From the NCBI GenBank assembly GCA_049296695.1, contig JBAQSX010000179.1, positions 20,577 to 84,576 of the forward strand: a stretch of DNA of 64,000 bases, given 5' to 3'. This document shows positions 17,855 through 26,677 of the stretch, piece by piece (position 1 is the stretch's first letter; every line of letters starts with the position of its first letter). Origin of the DNA: UBA10906 sp049296695 (GTDB lineage Bacteria > Pseudomonadota > Gammaproteobacteria > Methylococcales > Methylomonadaceae). Below the pieces are notes generated by a model, which was not told the DNA's origin, did no database searches, and worked only from the letters and a program-made list of their open reading frames with translations. The translations under genes and the position numbers were made by a program.

Positions 17855-18385
17855 GTGACAGATAAATACACCATAACAAAAGCCGATGCTGAAAAAGAAC
17901 AGCTTATTCAATTAGTCGGCTTTAAAATCGGTAAAGAAACCTTTGGCGTGGACATATTAATGGTGCAAGAAATTATTCGCTCCGCGCCTATTACCCACGT
18001 CCCTAATTCACCTGAATTTGTCGAAGGGGTTATTAATTTACGCGGTAGTATTATTCCCGTGATTGATTTGCGCAAACGCCTTGATTTACACACTGCCAAT
18101 TATGCCAAAGAAAAAGATTGGATTTTAATACTTGATATTATGGGCAGAATTACAGGTTTTATTGTCGATTTAGTCACCGAGGTAATTAAAGTACAAGAAG
18201 ACAGTATTGAGCCACCGCCTGAAATTATTGTGGCAGGATTGCATAGTCAATATATTCGTGGCGTGTGTGAAATCGACAAAGAATTATTAATTCTTTTAGA
18301 TTTTAATCGGATTTTATTAATCGATGAATTAAAAAAGTTGAAATCGATTAATATGAATGAATCTAGCAACAACGCCAATTCATAA
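17855..18385 (+). CDS. cheW: CheW-like coupling protein
   Basis: CheW links receptors to the CheA kinase. The 176-residue protein is a single CheW domain with LVGFKIGKETFGVDILMVQE, APITHVPNSPEFVEGVINLR and GSIIPVIDLRKRL, all hallmarks. The start is GTG, nine bases after GAGGA; the ATG seven bases earlier is out of frame. The C-terminal 15 residues are a polar tail. It is preceded by a repeat-filled gap, so it may have its own promoter, and leads into cheY and cheA. Confidence 0.95.
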   Translation: MTDKYTITKADAEKEQLIQLVGFKIGKETFGVDILMVQEIIRSAPITHVPNSPEFVEGVINLRGSIIPVIDLRKRLDLHTANYAKEKDWILILDIMGRITGFIVDLVTEVIKVQEDSIEPPPEIIVAGLHSQYIRGVCEIDKELLILLDFNRILLIDELKKLKSINMNESSNNANS

Positions 18386-18413
18386 AAATTGCAACATTAA
18401 TAATTAACTGCTT

Positions 18414-18439
18414 GGAATGCAAACCTAGATTTGCATTCC
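18414..18439. repeat. 26-bp palindrome of the GGAATGCAAA...TTTGCATTCC type
   Basis: A near-perfect inverted repeat lying between cheW and cheY, with centre CCTAGA. It is a free-standing member of the inner palindrome family found inside MITE-1 and other nested repeats. Confidence 0.8.
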
Positions 18440-18509
18440 ATTATTAATGGTCGCAAAAAATCTATCACTTAAGTTTATAAAAACCAATACTGCACAAAAG
18501 GTACTAGCT

Positions 18510-18857
18510 ATGCGTATTTTAATTGTTGATGATTCGGCAATGATGCGAAAAATGATTGCCAAAGTATTATCAACGCGTGGTAATCATACTATTGTAGGTG
18601 AGGCAAAAGACGGACTGGAAGCCTTAGAACAATATAAAGCCTTAAAACCCGATTTAGTGACAATGGATATTACTATGGACCCTATGGACGGATTAACGGC
18701 GGCTAGAGAAATTTTATTATATGACAGCAAAGCCCATATTGTTTTTCTCTCCAATTTAGACAAAGACAAATATAACGAAGATATTAAAAATATCGGCGCG
18801 GTAGGTTTTGTCAATAAACACAAATCTCAAGATATTCTTGATATTATCAACGGCTAA
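18510..18857 (+). CDS. cheY: CheY-like single-domain response regulator
   Basis: A 115-residue receiver: VDDSA with the acidic pair, phospho-Asp53 in LVTMDITM, Ser in FLSN, and a Lys in FVNKHK where most receivers have Lys-Pro. The ATG at 18510 follows AAAAGG and gives a standard CheY length; an upstream in-frame ATG at 18447 would add 21 residues of no family similarity. It is 13 bases before cheA and is the likely diffusible output of the cluster. The loss of the usual Pro after the Lys is a small deviation. Confidence 0.92.
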   Translation: MRILIVDDSAMMRKMIAKVLSTRGNHTIVGEAKDGLEALEQYKALKPDLVTMDITMDPMDGLTAAREILLYDSKAHIVFLSNLDKDKYNEDIKNIGAVGFVNKHKSQDILDIING

Positions 18858-18870
18858 ATAGGGTCTTTTT

Positions 18871-21732
18871 ATGATTGATTTATCCCTACTTGAAGATTTT
18901 ATTAGCGGGGCTGGCGAAAGCCTAGATGAAATGGAAACCGCTCTGCTTGAATTGGAAATCAATCCCAATCATGACGAGTTATTTCATACCATTTTTCGCG
19001 CTATACACACCATTAAGGGAGCGGCGCAATTTGTCGGTTTAGACAAAGTGTCGGCGTTGAGTCATGTATTAGAAGATTTACTGGATTTACTCAGAGAAAA
19101 TAAAAAACAAGTCAGCCCAGAGATTATCGAACTCTTAATTCAAACCAAAGACCGTATTAGTACCTTAGTTGCTGATTTGGCTAAAACACAATCAGAAATT
19201 ACCGAAGTTGATGATTTAATCGAAAAAATTAAAAGTCATTTAGAAGAAACTGCGCCTGTTATCCATGACAGTACGCCACAAGATAATGAAGAGGAATTAG
19301 ATTTAGCGGCTTTTTTAAATGCTAATGAATCCAAAGAAGAGGAATTAGATTTAGCCTCTTTTTTAAATACTCATGAATCTAAAGAAGAAGAATTAGATTT
19401 AGCCTCTTTTTTAAATGCTAGTGAATCCAAAGAAGAGGAATTAGACTTAGCTTCTTTTTTAAATGCCAGTGAATCCAAAGAAGAAGAATTAGATTTAGCA
19501 ACCTTTTTAGCAAATGATTTGCACAATGATAATGCTACATTGGAGGACTTTTTAAAAGAAGATAGCCAATTAGTTGAACCCGTAATTGAAAACGAAGCTA
19601 CTGCCACTGATGATTTTATTGAAGAACATGATCAAGAATTATTTGCTATTTATCTACAACAATTAGCTGAAAAAACCGATGCTTTACATGAACTCAGTCA
19701 GCAATTAGTATCCTCAGAAGATAAAGCCAGTTTATTAAATACTGCTATTGAATTAGTAGAAAATCTTAAATTTTCTGCCAATTATATGGGCTATGAAAAA
19801 CTGGTGCGTATATATAACGAGTGGCTTAATGAAATCAGTGATGCGCAAGAAAGCTTAGCACTTAATAGCGCAGTATCTTGGGCTTTCATGAGCGCGTATT
19901 TGCAACAATTACAACAACAGTTTCCACAATTAGCACACAAAGATTTTAACACTGCGCCACTCGCAAACGTTGAAATAACAACTGTTTCTGATAATACAGA
20001 TGAAAACAATAATGCTGATTTAGCCTTTATTACTGAATTATTGCCTGAAAACAATACTATTAATACGCAAGAAACTGTTGTAATTGACAATGCGCCAAAA
20101 GAACAAGTTATTGATGTATTAGAAGATGAAGAGCATTTATTTACTAAATTAAGTCACGCTTTTGATAATTCCATTGCGCGGAGTATTACCGCTGAGCCTA
20201 TTAATGAAATGTTTAGTGCTTTGCTTAATTTAAATAATGAACAAAAAAGCAAAGATACACTACCACCATTAAGAATAAAAACCTTAGAAGAGGCTAATCA
20301 AGAACCCGAACCGATTAGTCCTTTAGTATTACAAGCCAATACCGAAAAACCCGTTATTGAAATAACGCGCAATGAAATAGAAGAAACTCAGTCAAGTAAT
20401 ACTGAGAAAACGCCTGTTGTCAATACTGCTGATAAAGCCTTAAAACGCAGTATTCGCGTTGATGCCGATAAAATTGATTCTTTAATGAATCAAGTCGGTG
20501 AATTAATTGTGGATAGAGCCTATTTCTTTCAATTGGCAAATGAAATTAATGAATTGCAACGTTATTTAAAAGAAATAGGACTGGCGCAAAAAGATTTAAA
20601 ACCTGTGAGAACTTTTGCGTATCGTTTTAGTGAAGCCATTATCTCTTTAGGTCGCACTTCTAATGAATTACAAGAAGGGGTAATGAAAATTAGAATGTTG
20701 CCAATTGCGCAATTATTCAATCGTTATCCACGTTTGGTTCATGATTTAGCCCATACTAATAATAAAAAAGTACAATTAGAAATTAGAGGTGAAGAAACTG
20801 AACTCGATAAAATGATTATCGAAGAAATATCAGACCCCTTAATTCACATGATTAGAAATGCTATTGGTCATGGTATTGAATCTGCTGAAATACGCAAACA
20901 AAAAGGTAAGCCCGAAATTGGTACTTTAATTTTAGAAGCCTATCATGAAAGTAATCATATCGTCATTGAAGTCACCGATGATGGCAGAGGCGTAGATATT
21001 GATAATATTAAATTAAAAGCCCAAGAAATGGCTTTATTTAGTAGTGAAGAATTAAATCGCATGTCTGCTGATGATTTAACCCGTTTTATTATGCTCCCTG
21101 GATTTTCGACGGCTAAAGAAATTAGTAGCACCTCGGGTCGTGGCGTAGGCATGGATGTGGTTAAAAAGAATATTGAGAAATTAAACGGTACTATTGAAGT
21201 GGAATCAAAATTGGGCGTAGAAACCAAAATACGTCTCAAAATTCCATTAACTTTAGCGATTATTCAAGCCCTTTTAGTGCGTGTCGGTGAAGATTCTTTT
21301 ACGATTCCCTTAGCGAATGTTGAAGAAACCCTGCGGGTTAATGCCCATGAAATTTCTTTATTAGAAGATACTGAGGTGATGTATTTACGCGGTAAAACCC
21401 TGCCTATTTTTAGATTATCAGTTTTATTTAATGTTGCCTCTTCTCAAGAAGATAAACAGGGTAATTTCTTTGTGGTAGTCGTTAATACGGGTAATCAAAA
21501 AATTGGTTTAATGGTCGATGCCTTATTAGGACAAGAAGAAGTGGTAATAAAACCCTTAGTTGATTATTTACACGAACAAAATTGTTTTTCAGGGGCGACT
21601 ATTATTGGTGATGGCAGAATTTCTTTAATTTTGGATGTTTATGAATTAGTGAATATGGCAACCAATAAACAAATTAAACGCCACCAAGAGCAAGAAAAGA
21701 AATCGCTGGCTTCTTTAGAAAATCACGATTAA
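18871..21732 (+). CDS. cheA: CheA-type histidine kinase
   Basis: The hub kinase of the cluster, 953 residues. An HPt domain spans 1-110 with phospho-His46 in IHTIKGAAQF. A long acidic linker includes five 16-residue repeats (about 141-214). Residues about 250-355 look like a second HPt-type helical bundle in which the His is replaced (ENLKFSANYMGYEKL), so it is probably not phosphorylated. Dimerisation (about 530-610), HATPase with DPLIHMIRNAIGHGIE near 655 and the G-box GRGVGMDVV near 752, and a CheW-like domain (about 795-935) follow. There is no C-terminal receiver. The separate CheY and two CheB-like receivers are the probable phosphate acceptors. Confidence 0.93.
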   Translation: MIDLSLLEDFISGAGESLDEMETALLELEINPNHDELFHTIFRAIHTIKGAAQFVGLDKVSALSHVLEDLLDLLRENKKQVSPEIIELLIQTKDRISTLVADLAKTQSEITEVDDLIEKIKSHLEETAPVIHDSTPQDNEEELDLAAFLNANESKEEELDLASFLNTHESKEEELDLASFLNASESKEEELDLASFLNASESKEEELDLATFLANDLHNDNATLEDFLKEDSQLVEPVIENEATATDDFIEEHDQELFAIYLQQLAEKTDALHELSQQLVSSEDKASLLNTAIELVENLKFSANYMGYEKLVRIYNEWLNEISDAQESLALNSAVSWAFMSAYLQQLQQQFPQLAHKDFNTAPLANVEITTVSDNTDENNNADLAFITELLPENNTINTQETVVIDNAPKEQVIDVLEDEEHLFTKLSHAFDNSIARSITAEPINEMFSALLNLNNEQKSKDTLPPLRIKTLEEANQEPEPISPLVLQANTEKPVIEITRNEIEETQSSNTEKTPVVNTADKALKRSIRVDADKIDSLMNQVGELIVDRAYFFQLANEINELQRYLKEIGLAQKDLKPVRTFAYRFSEAIISLGRTSNELQEGVMKIRMLPIAQLFNRYPRLVHDLAHTNNKKVQLEIRGEETELDKMIIEEISDPLIHMIRNAIGHGIESAEIRKQKGKPEIGTLILEAYHESNHIVIEVTDDGRGVDIDNIKLKAQEMALFSSEELNRMSADDLTRFIMLPGFSTAKEISSTSGRGVGMDVVKKNIEKLNGTIEVESKLGVETKIRLKIPLTLAIIQALLVRVGEDSFTIPLANVEETLRVNAHEISLLEDTEVMYLRGKTLPIFRLSVLFNVASSQEDKQGNFFVVVVNTGNQKIGLMVDALLGQEEVVIKPLVDYLHEQNCFSGATIIGDGRISLILDVYELVNMATNKQIKRHQEQEKKSLASLENHD
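19291..19512 (+). repeat. five 48-bp tandem repeats inside cheA
   Basis: Units begin at 19291, 19339, 19387, 19435 and 19483 and encode EEELDLASFLNASESK with small changes. The phase is exact and the units differ mostly at silent or loop positions (ASE, THE, ANE), so copy number probably changes by slippage or recombination. The acidic LDLASFL core could be a short docking helix repeated on a flexible tether. Confidence 0.9.
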
Positions 21733-21738
21733 TTAGTT

Positions 21739-21764
21739 GGAATTCAAAACATGTTTTGAATTCC
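21739..21764. repeat. perfect 26-bp palindrome with ACATGT centre
   Basis: GGAATTCAAAACA followed by its exact complement, 6 bases after the cheA stop. It is a member of the inner palindrome family, with the same centre as in MITE-1 copies A and D. Confidence 0.85.
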
Positions 21765-21835
21765 TGATAGTTTTTAATCCTATTGAATTGAAAGCCTTAT
21801 AATTCAAACTCTATATTGTTGCCAGCGGAGTTTTT

Positions 21836-22885
21836 GTGAAAAAAATAAAAGTATTAGTCGTTGACGATGCCAGCTTTATGATTAAAGCCGTTAGCGAGAT
21901 ATTAAATTCAGACCCCGATATTGAAGTAATAGGTTCTGCAAAAAATGGTCAATTAGCCATAGAAAAAATCAAAGAACTCAAACCCGATGTGATTACCTTA
22001 GACGTAGATATGCCCGTCATGGACGGTCTGCGTGCGACGCGTCATATTATGCTCGAATGCCCCGTACCTATAGTGATGCTCAGCTCTTTATTTTCTAATG
22101 GCACGATTACTTTTGAAGCCCTGCGTTTGGGAGTGGTTGATTTTCTGCCCAAACCCTCTGGGGCTATTTCGCAAGATATTCATACCGCAAAACAACAAAT
22201 TATTGACCGCATTAAAACCGCCGTATCGGTCGATATTGCCAATATTCACAGAATTAAAGTGAATACTATAAGTAGTAATAATAAGCTTGATAATTATTAT
22301 GCTTTTCAAACTTTAGAATACTTATTATTAATTGGTACAAATTTAGGCGGCCCTAATACCAGTATTAATATTTTTTCCAAGCTTTCACCAAAATTAGCCA
22401 CAGCGGCAATTATGGTACAAGAAATATCCCCCAAAATATTAACTGCTTTTGTTGAAGAGTTTAATAAATATACCCTGTGGGATATTCGAGTGGCTAGTGA
22501 TAACGCAATTTTAGAAGCTGGCGTTTGTTATATTGCCTCTAATGAATATAATCTCAGCGTTATTATGAATAATAATAATGAAATTTGTTTAAAAATCAGC
22601 CAATCTACTAGCAAACCACTCAATCAATTATTCAGTTCAGCCGCTAAAATATTTGGCGCAAATACTATCGGTGTATTACTTACAGGGATTGGTGACGATG
22701 GTTCTGAGGGTTTTAGAACTATTAAAAATAATGCAGGTACTACCCTAGCACAAGAAAGTAATACTTGCGTCTATCCTAATTTAACCCAATGCGCCATTGA
22801 ACAAGGTTTAGTGGATACTATATTGAGTGATAAACAATTACCCTGTGGTATTGAAAACTTAATTAAAGAACATACAAACGTTTAG
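21836..22885 (+). CDS. second CheB-like receiver protein with a degenerate methylesterase domain
   Basis: A 349-residue protein built like CheB. The receiver is intact (VVDDAS, TLDVDMPVMDG, FLPKPSG). The esterase half keeps the fold pattern and Asp motif LLTGIGDDGSEG, but the nucleophile motif GASTGG is GTNLGG (Ser to Asn), and the His motif TQHMPP is VQEISP (His to Glu). The lesions differ from those of the first copy, so the two appear to have lost activity independently or to be old separate lineages. Start GTG, with GGAG six bases upstream. It probably binds receptors or CheA without demethylating. No CheR partner is in the window. Confidence 0.85.
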   Translation: MKKIKVLVVDDASFMIKAVSEILNSDPDIEVIGSAKNGQLAIEKIKELKPDVITLDVDMPVMDGLRATRHIMLECPVPIVMLSSLFSNGTITFEALRLGVVDFLPKPSGAISQDIHTAKQQIIDRIKTAVSVDIANIHRIKVNTISSNNKLDNYYAFQTLEYLLLIGTNLGGPNTSINIFSKLSPKLATAAIMVQEISPKILTAFVEEFNKYTLWDIRVASDNAILEAGVCYIASNEYNLSVIMNNNNEICLKISQSTSKPLNQLFSSAAKIFGANTIGVLLTGIGDDGSEGFRTIKNNAGTTLAQESNTCVYPNLTQCAIEQGLVDTILSDKQLPCGIENLIKEHTNV

Positions 22886-22910
22886 CTTAAAGCGTAATAC
22901 TGGAGTTTTT

Positions 22911-23825
22911 ATGATTATTAGCTGTGATAAATGTAACGCTAAGCTACAACTCGATGACCATTTAATTAAAAAAAATTTTTTTAAAGTTAAATGCTCAAAA
23001 TGCCAACATATTTTCCCTGTAGATTTATCTTCTAAAGAAGAAGTCTATGAATTAAAAGCTTCTATTGAAATAGCTGAAAAAAAAGTAATCGCGCTCTGTA
23101 ATCAAAAAGGCGGTGTGGCTAAAACCTCAAGTTGTTTAAATTTAGGCGTGGGTTTATCGTTTTTAGGTAAAAAAGTATTATTGATCGATTTTGACGCGCA
23201 AGCCAATTTAAGTTTATTAGTAGGTAAAAAGAATGAAGATTCTTTTTATGAAATTGCTCAAGGAAAAACTACAACCTTAAAAACCATTAAAAATATTTAT
23301 CCTAATTTATGGTTATTACCCGCCAATAACCGCATTAATTTACTTGCCAAACAAGCCTTGCAACAACCTAAAGAATTCGGATTATTTCTACGCAATTTAT
23401 TAAAACCCATTAAAGAACATTTTGATTGTATTTTAATTGATACCCCGCCTTCAATAAAATTCTTTACCCCTCATGCTTTACTTGCTAGCGATTTAGTAAT
23501 TATTCCCACCCAATGTGAATTTTTAGCGATGAATGGTGTGATGCAAATGGAAACCGTTATTCAAGCCATTAGTCCCAATTATCCTTTAGATTATCGTATT
23601 TTAATGACCCTTTATGATGAAAAAAACACCGCCTCTAAAGTGATTTATAATAAATTAAAAGAACGTTATAACGATAAATTATTATCTACTTTTATTAGTC
23701 TTGACCATAAAATGCAGGAATCACAAATTGTTAATGAACCCTTATTGTATTATGCTAAAAATAGTCCCGCCGCTTTGCAATACGCGCAGTTAGCCAAACA
23801 AGTTGAACTATTATTAGCGCAATAG
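22911..23825 (+). CDS. zinc-finger (MJ0042-type) ParA-family ATPase
   Basis: A 304-residue fusion. Residues 1-38 are an MJ0042-type zinc knuckle (Cys5, Cys8, Cys28, Cys31). A ParA/MinD ATPase follows, with a deviant Walker A KGGVAKT (66-72), switch LLIDFDAQANLS and Walker B-like CILIDTPPSI. ParA proteins position cargo on the nucleoid; ParC/PpfA members do so for chemosensory arrays. Its place 25 bases after a CheB-like gene points to array segregation. The N-terminal zinc finger is not part of those known proteins; it could bind DNA or a partner. No ParB is seen. Confidence 0.85.
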   Translation: MIISCDKCNAKLQLDDHLIKKNFFKVKCSKCQHIFPVDLSSKEEVYELKASIEIAEKKVIALCNQKGGVAKTSSCLNLGVGLSFLGKKVLLIDFDAQANLSLLVGKKNEDSFYEIAQGKTTTLKTIKNIYPNLWLLPANNRINLLAKQALQQPKEFGLFLRNLLKPIKEHFDCILIDTPPSIKFFTPHALLASDLVIIPTQCEFLAMNGVMQMETVIQAISPNYPLDYRILMTLYDEKNTASKVIYNKLKERYNDKLLSTFISLDHKMQESQIVNEPLLYYAKNSPAALQYAQLAKQVELLLAQ

Positions 23826-23838
23826 GAAAACAACACTT

Positions 23839-24600
23839 ATGTTATATAAAAAAACCTTATTACCTTTACTAACCCTTTTTATTGTTTTATTAATATGGGA
23901 ATTAATCACCCGCTTTAGTGGTTGGAGCAGTCATGTATTTCCCAGTCCTAGTACAGTATTGAAGAGTTTAATTGAATTAATAGCTAATGGCACTTTATTA
24001 AAAAATACTGTTGCGAGTTTATTTAGAGTCAGTATTGGTTTTTCATTAGCGGTTATTTTAGGCGTTCCCATAGGTATTATTTTAGGTAGAATAGAAAACC
24101 TTAAATTATTATTCAATCCATTAATACAGTTTTTAAGACCTATTTCGCCGCTGGCATGGATTCCATTAGCCATGCTTTGGTTTGGTTTAGGCGACCCCCC
24201 TGCGATTTTTTTAATATTTCTGGCCAGTTTTTTTCCTATGGTAGTATCAACCAGTGTTGCCGTAGAAAGTATTAAACCTACTTATTTTCAAGTGGCGGCT
24301 AATTTTAATTTTAGTAGATTAGAAGTATTAACCAAAATTATTATTCCCGCCATTACCCCGCAAGTGATTACCGCTTTACGCATGACTATTGCCATTGCAT
24401 GGCTAGTGGTGGTTGCCGCTGAAATGATTGCAGTACAATCAGGCTTGGGTTATTTAATATTAGATGCCAGAAACGCCTTGCGTATGGATTATGTCATGGT
24501 AGGCATGATAATTATTGGACTTATTGGCTTATTATTAGATTTTATTATGCGTAGTTTAGGCAATATTGAATCCACCGCATGGGGACGGCTAGGTAAATAA
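23839..24600 (+). CDS. ABC transporter permease, TauC/SsuC/NrtB type
   Basis: A 253-residue inner-membrane protein with about six hydrophobic helices and the EAA-loop AAEMIAVQSGLGYLILDARN near 193-212. The N-terminal LLIWELITRFSGWSSHVFPS and PFPLAWIPLAMLWFGLGDPP-like block are typical of nitrate/sulfonate/taurine uptake permeases. Its stop overlaps the ATG of the ATPase by one base (TAATG), showing tight coupling. Substrate cannot be read from the sequence. Confidence 0.92.
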   Translation: MLYKKTLLPLLTLFIVLLIWELITRFSGWSSHVFPSPSTVLKSLIELIANGTLLKNTVASLFRVSIGFSLAVILGVPIGIILGRIENLKLLFNPLIQFLRPISPLAWIPLAMLWFGLGDPPAIFLIFLASFFPMVVSTSVAVESIKPTYFQVAANFNFSRLEVLTKIIIPAITPQVITALRMTIAIAWLVVVAAEMIAVQSGLGYLILDARNALRMDYVMVGMIIIGLIGLLLDFIMRSLGNIESTAWGRLGK

Positions 24601-25400
24601 TGAGCATTATTAAAATTAATGATTTAAAAAAGTCCTTTACTGAAAAAAGACGTATTAAGCGCAGTTATGAACGTTTTAATACCGCAGACACAGGCGATGA
24701 AATTCTAGTTTTAGATAATATTAATTTAGAATTTGCTGAAGGTGAATTAGTTTGTATTTTAGGCCCTTCGGGTTGTGGTAAATCCACATTATTGCGTATG
24801 ATTGCGGGTTTTGATCATCCCAATAGTGGACAAGTATTCATTGATAATACCCCTGTAAAAGGCCCGCGAGCCGATAGTATTTTTGTATTTCAACACAGCG
24901 GTTTATTACCGTGGATGACCGTTTGGGAAAATATTGAATTAGGTTTGCGCCATGATAGCGATGTACAAAAAAAACGCGATACTATTAAAGAATATATTGC
25001 TATGGTCGAACTCACAGGTTTTGAAGGGCATTATCCCCATCAATTATCAGGCGGTATGCTCCGCCGTGCTGAATTAGCGCGGGCATTAGCGGTTAATCCT
25101 AATACTTTAATTATGGATGAGCCTTTTAGTGGATTGGATTTTTTAACCCACATGAAAGTGCGTGAAGAAGTAGTTAATATGCACGAGTTTATTCAAAAAA
25201 CCACTTTAGTAGTGACTCATGATATTGATGACGCATTAATTATGGGTGATAGAGTGATTATTATGAGCGGTAGACCCTCACAAGTAAAACTCGATGTTAA
25301 ATTACCTTACGGCCGGCCGCGTGATATATTAAAAACCCCCGAGTTATTAGAATTGCGTGATGAAATATTCTTTATGTTAGGGGTGAGTTATGTGGTCTAA
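24600..25400 (+). CDS. ABC transporter ATPase, TauB/SsuB type
   Basis: A 266-residue nucleotide-binding subunit with Walker A GPSGCGKST near 56-64, Q-loop FQHSGLLPW, signature LSGGMLRRAELARAL, Walker B LIMDEPFSGLD and switch His in VVTHDIDDAL. An insert between strands 1 and 2 (RRIKRSYERFNTADTGDE, 17-34) makes it a little longer than usual. It pairs with the permease upstream and overlaps the binding-protein gene downstream by 11 bases. Confidence 0.95.
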   Translation: MSIIKINDLKKSFTEKRRIKRSYERFNTADTGDEILVLDNINLEFAEGELVCILGPSGCGKSTLLRMIAGFDHPNSGQVFIDNTPVKGPRADSIFVFQHSGLLPWMTVWENIELGLRHDSDVQKKRDTIKEYIAMVELTGFEGHYPHQLSGGMLRRAELARALAVNPNTLIMDEPFSGLDFLTHMKVREEVVNMHEFIQKTTLVVTHDIDDALIMGDRVIIMSGRPSQVKLDVKLPYGRPRDILKTPELLELRDEIFFMLGVSYVV

Positions 25401-26412
25401 AATTGGCTTACCTTGGCGCATTGTTATTATTAGTATTAGCTGGCTAGTCTTTATTTCTTTTGCCCATTATCGCCTAAATTTTGACCACGGTAGTAAAAAA
25501 ACTATTTACATGGGTTATATGCCCGTTATTTCTAATTTAGCCGCGCCATTATTGGATTATTCGAGTAAAGAACGCGAAGATGTGCGTTTTAAAGCCTTAA
25601 AATTCGCTTCCTTTTCTGAAATGGGCGAATCTTTGCGTAATGGTAAAATTGATGCCGCTTTTATTATCGCGCCTTTATCGATTGTTTTAAAAGAGCAAGG
25701 CGAAGATATTAAAGTTATTTATATTGGTAATCGTCATGAAAGTACCTTAGTGACGCGGCGTAGTGCCAAAATTCGTTCTTTGAGTGATTTAGCAGGTAAT
25801 AAGGTTGCTGTGCCTTCGCGTTTTTCAGGCCATAATATAACGCTACGCAAATTAATTAAAAAACAAGGCTTAGAAGGTCAAATTAATATTGTAGAAATGA
25901 ATCCCCCTGATATGGCGGCGGCATTATCCAGTGGCGCGTTAGATGCCTATTTTGTCGGAGAACCTTTTGCGGCGCGTTCTTTAGTCGCGGGTGAATCGGA
26001 TGTTTTATATTATGTTGAACAAATAGCTGAACATTTTATTTGTAATTTAATGATTGTCAGAAATGACTTTATTAAAAAAGACCCCGAGACAGTTAAAATG
26101 TTAATCAACGCGGCGGCGCGTTCGGGTATTTGGGCTAAAAATCATCCTGATAAAACCATTGAAATAGCCGCTAGTTATTGGAATCAACCGCAAGATTTAG
26201 TGCGTTATGCTTTAACCACACCTAAAAATAGAATCCTATTTGATTACTATCAACCTAAAATGACTGAAATGCAGGCAATTGCCGATGATATGTTAGCTTT
26301 GAATTTAATTAAAACTAATAATATTGATGGTTTAGTTGATGACCAATTTGCTAAAGCGGTCAATTTTGAAGGTATTAACGACGATAGTCGTAGTATTTTT
26401 ATTAATCCTTAA
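25390..26412 (+). CDS. ABC transporter substrate-binding protein (TauA/SsuA/NMT1-like)
   Basis: A 340-residue periplasmic binding protein with an N-terminal hydrophobic segment (WRIVIISISWLVFISFA, 9-25) but no lipobox and no clear cleavage site, so it may stay membrane-anchored. The core shows the family layout: YMGYMPVISNLAAPLL, GKIDAAFIIAPLSIVL, LSDLAGNKVAVPSRFSGHN, ALDAYFVGEPFAARS. These proteins bind aliphatic sulfonates, taurine, nitrate, bicarbonate or similar anions. Because the transporter genes follow the chemosensory genes with almost no gap, the binding protein may also report to the large receptor, an inference. Confidence 0.9.
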   Translation: MWSKIGLPWRIVIISISWLVFISFAHYRLNFDHGSKKTIYMGYMPVISNLAAPLLDYSSKEREDVRFKALKFASFSEMGESLRNGKIDAAFIIAPLSIVLKEQGEDIKVIYIGNRHESTLVTRRSAKIRSLSDLAGNKVAVPSRFSGHNITLRKLIKKQGLEGQINIVEMNPPDMAAALSSGALDAYFVGEPFAARSLVAGESDVLYYVEQIAEHFICNLMIVRNDFIKKDPETVKMLINAAARSGIWAKNHPDKTIEIAASYWNQPQDLVRYALTTPKNRILFDYYQPKMTEMQAIADDMLALNLIKTNNIDGLVDDQFAKAVNFEGINDDSRSIFINP

Positions 26413-26450
26413 AATATAAGCCTCTTTGCGATAACTAATCGCGCCATTAA

Positions 26451-26532
26451 ACCTCGCGACAATCAGAGTACAAACTTAGGTTTGTACTCCAACATGTAAA
26501 ACTTAATTATTTAAAATCAAGTCGCAACAAGT
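26451..26532. repeat. GTACAAA palindrome with partial outer GCGAC / GTCGCAACAAGT arms
   Basis: An inner inverted repeat at 26466-26490 (GAGTACAAAC...GTTTGTACTCC type) lies within a decayed outer pair, of which only GCGAC on the left still matches GTCGCAACAAGT on the right. The right arm is the same outer type as at 495-599. The rest of the 265-base gap shows nothing recognisable beyond a promoter-length AT-rich stretch. Confidence 0.6.
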
Positions 26533-26677
26533 CAAATTAATACTCTGCTACCTGCCCACTGAAATAAATACCACCATCCAAACTACCACGCGTTTGAATA
26601 TAATAGATTAATAATTGTCTAATAAATTTAGGGTTTGATAATTATCAAGTCTGTTATTATTAAAACGCAAATTTATT

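Noticed and set aside
19291..19512. 48-bp regular repeats as a CRISPR or minisatellite outside a gene
   Set aside because: They are in phase inside cheA, contiguous with no spacers, and encode a conserved peptide motif.
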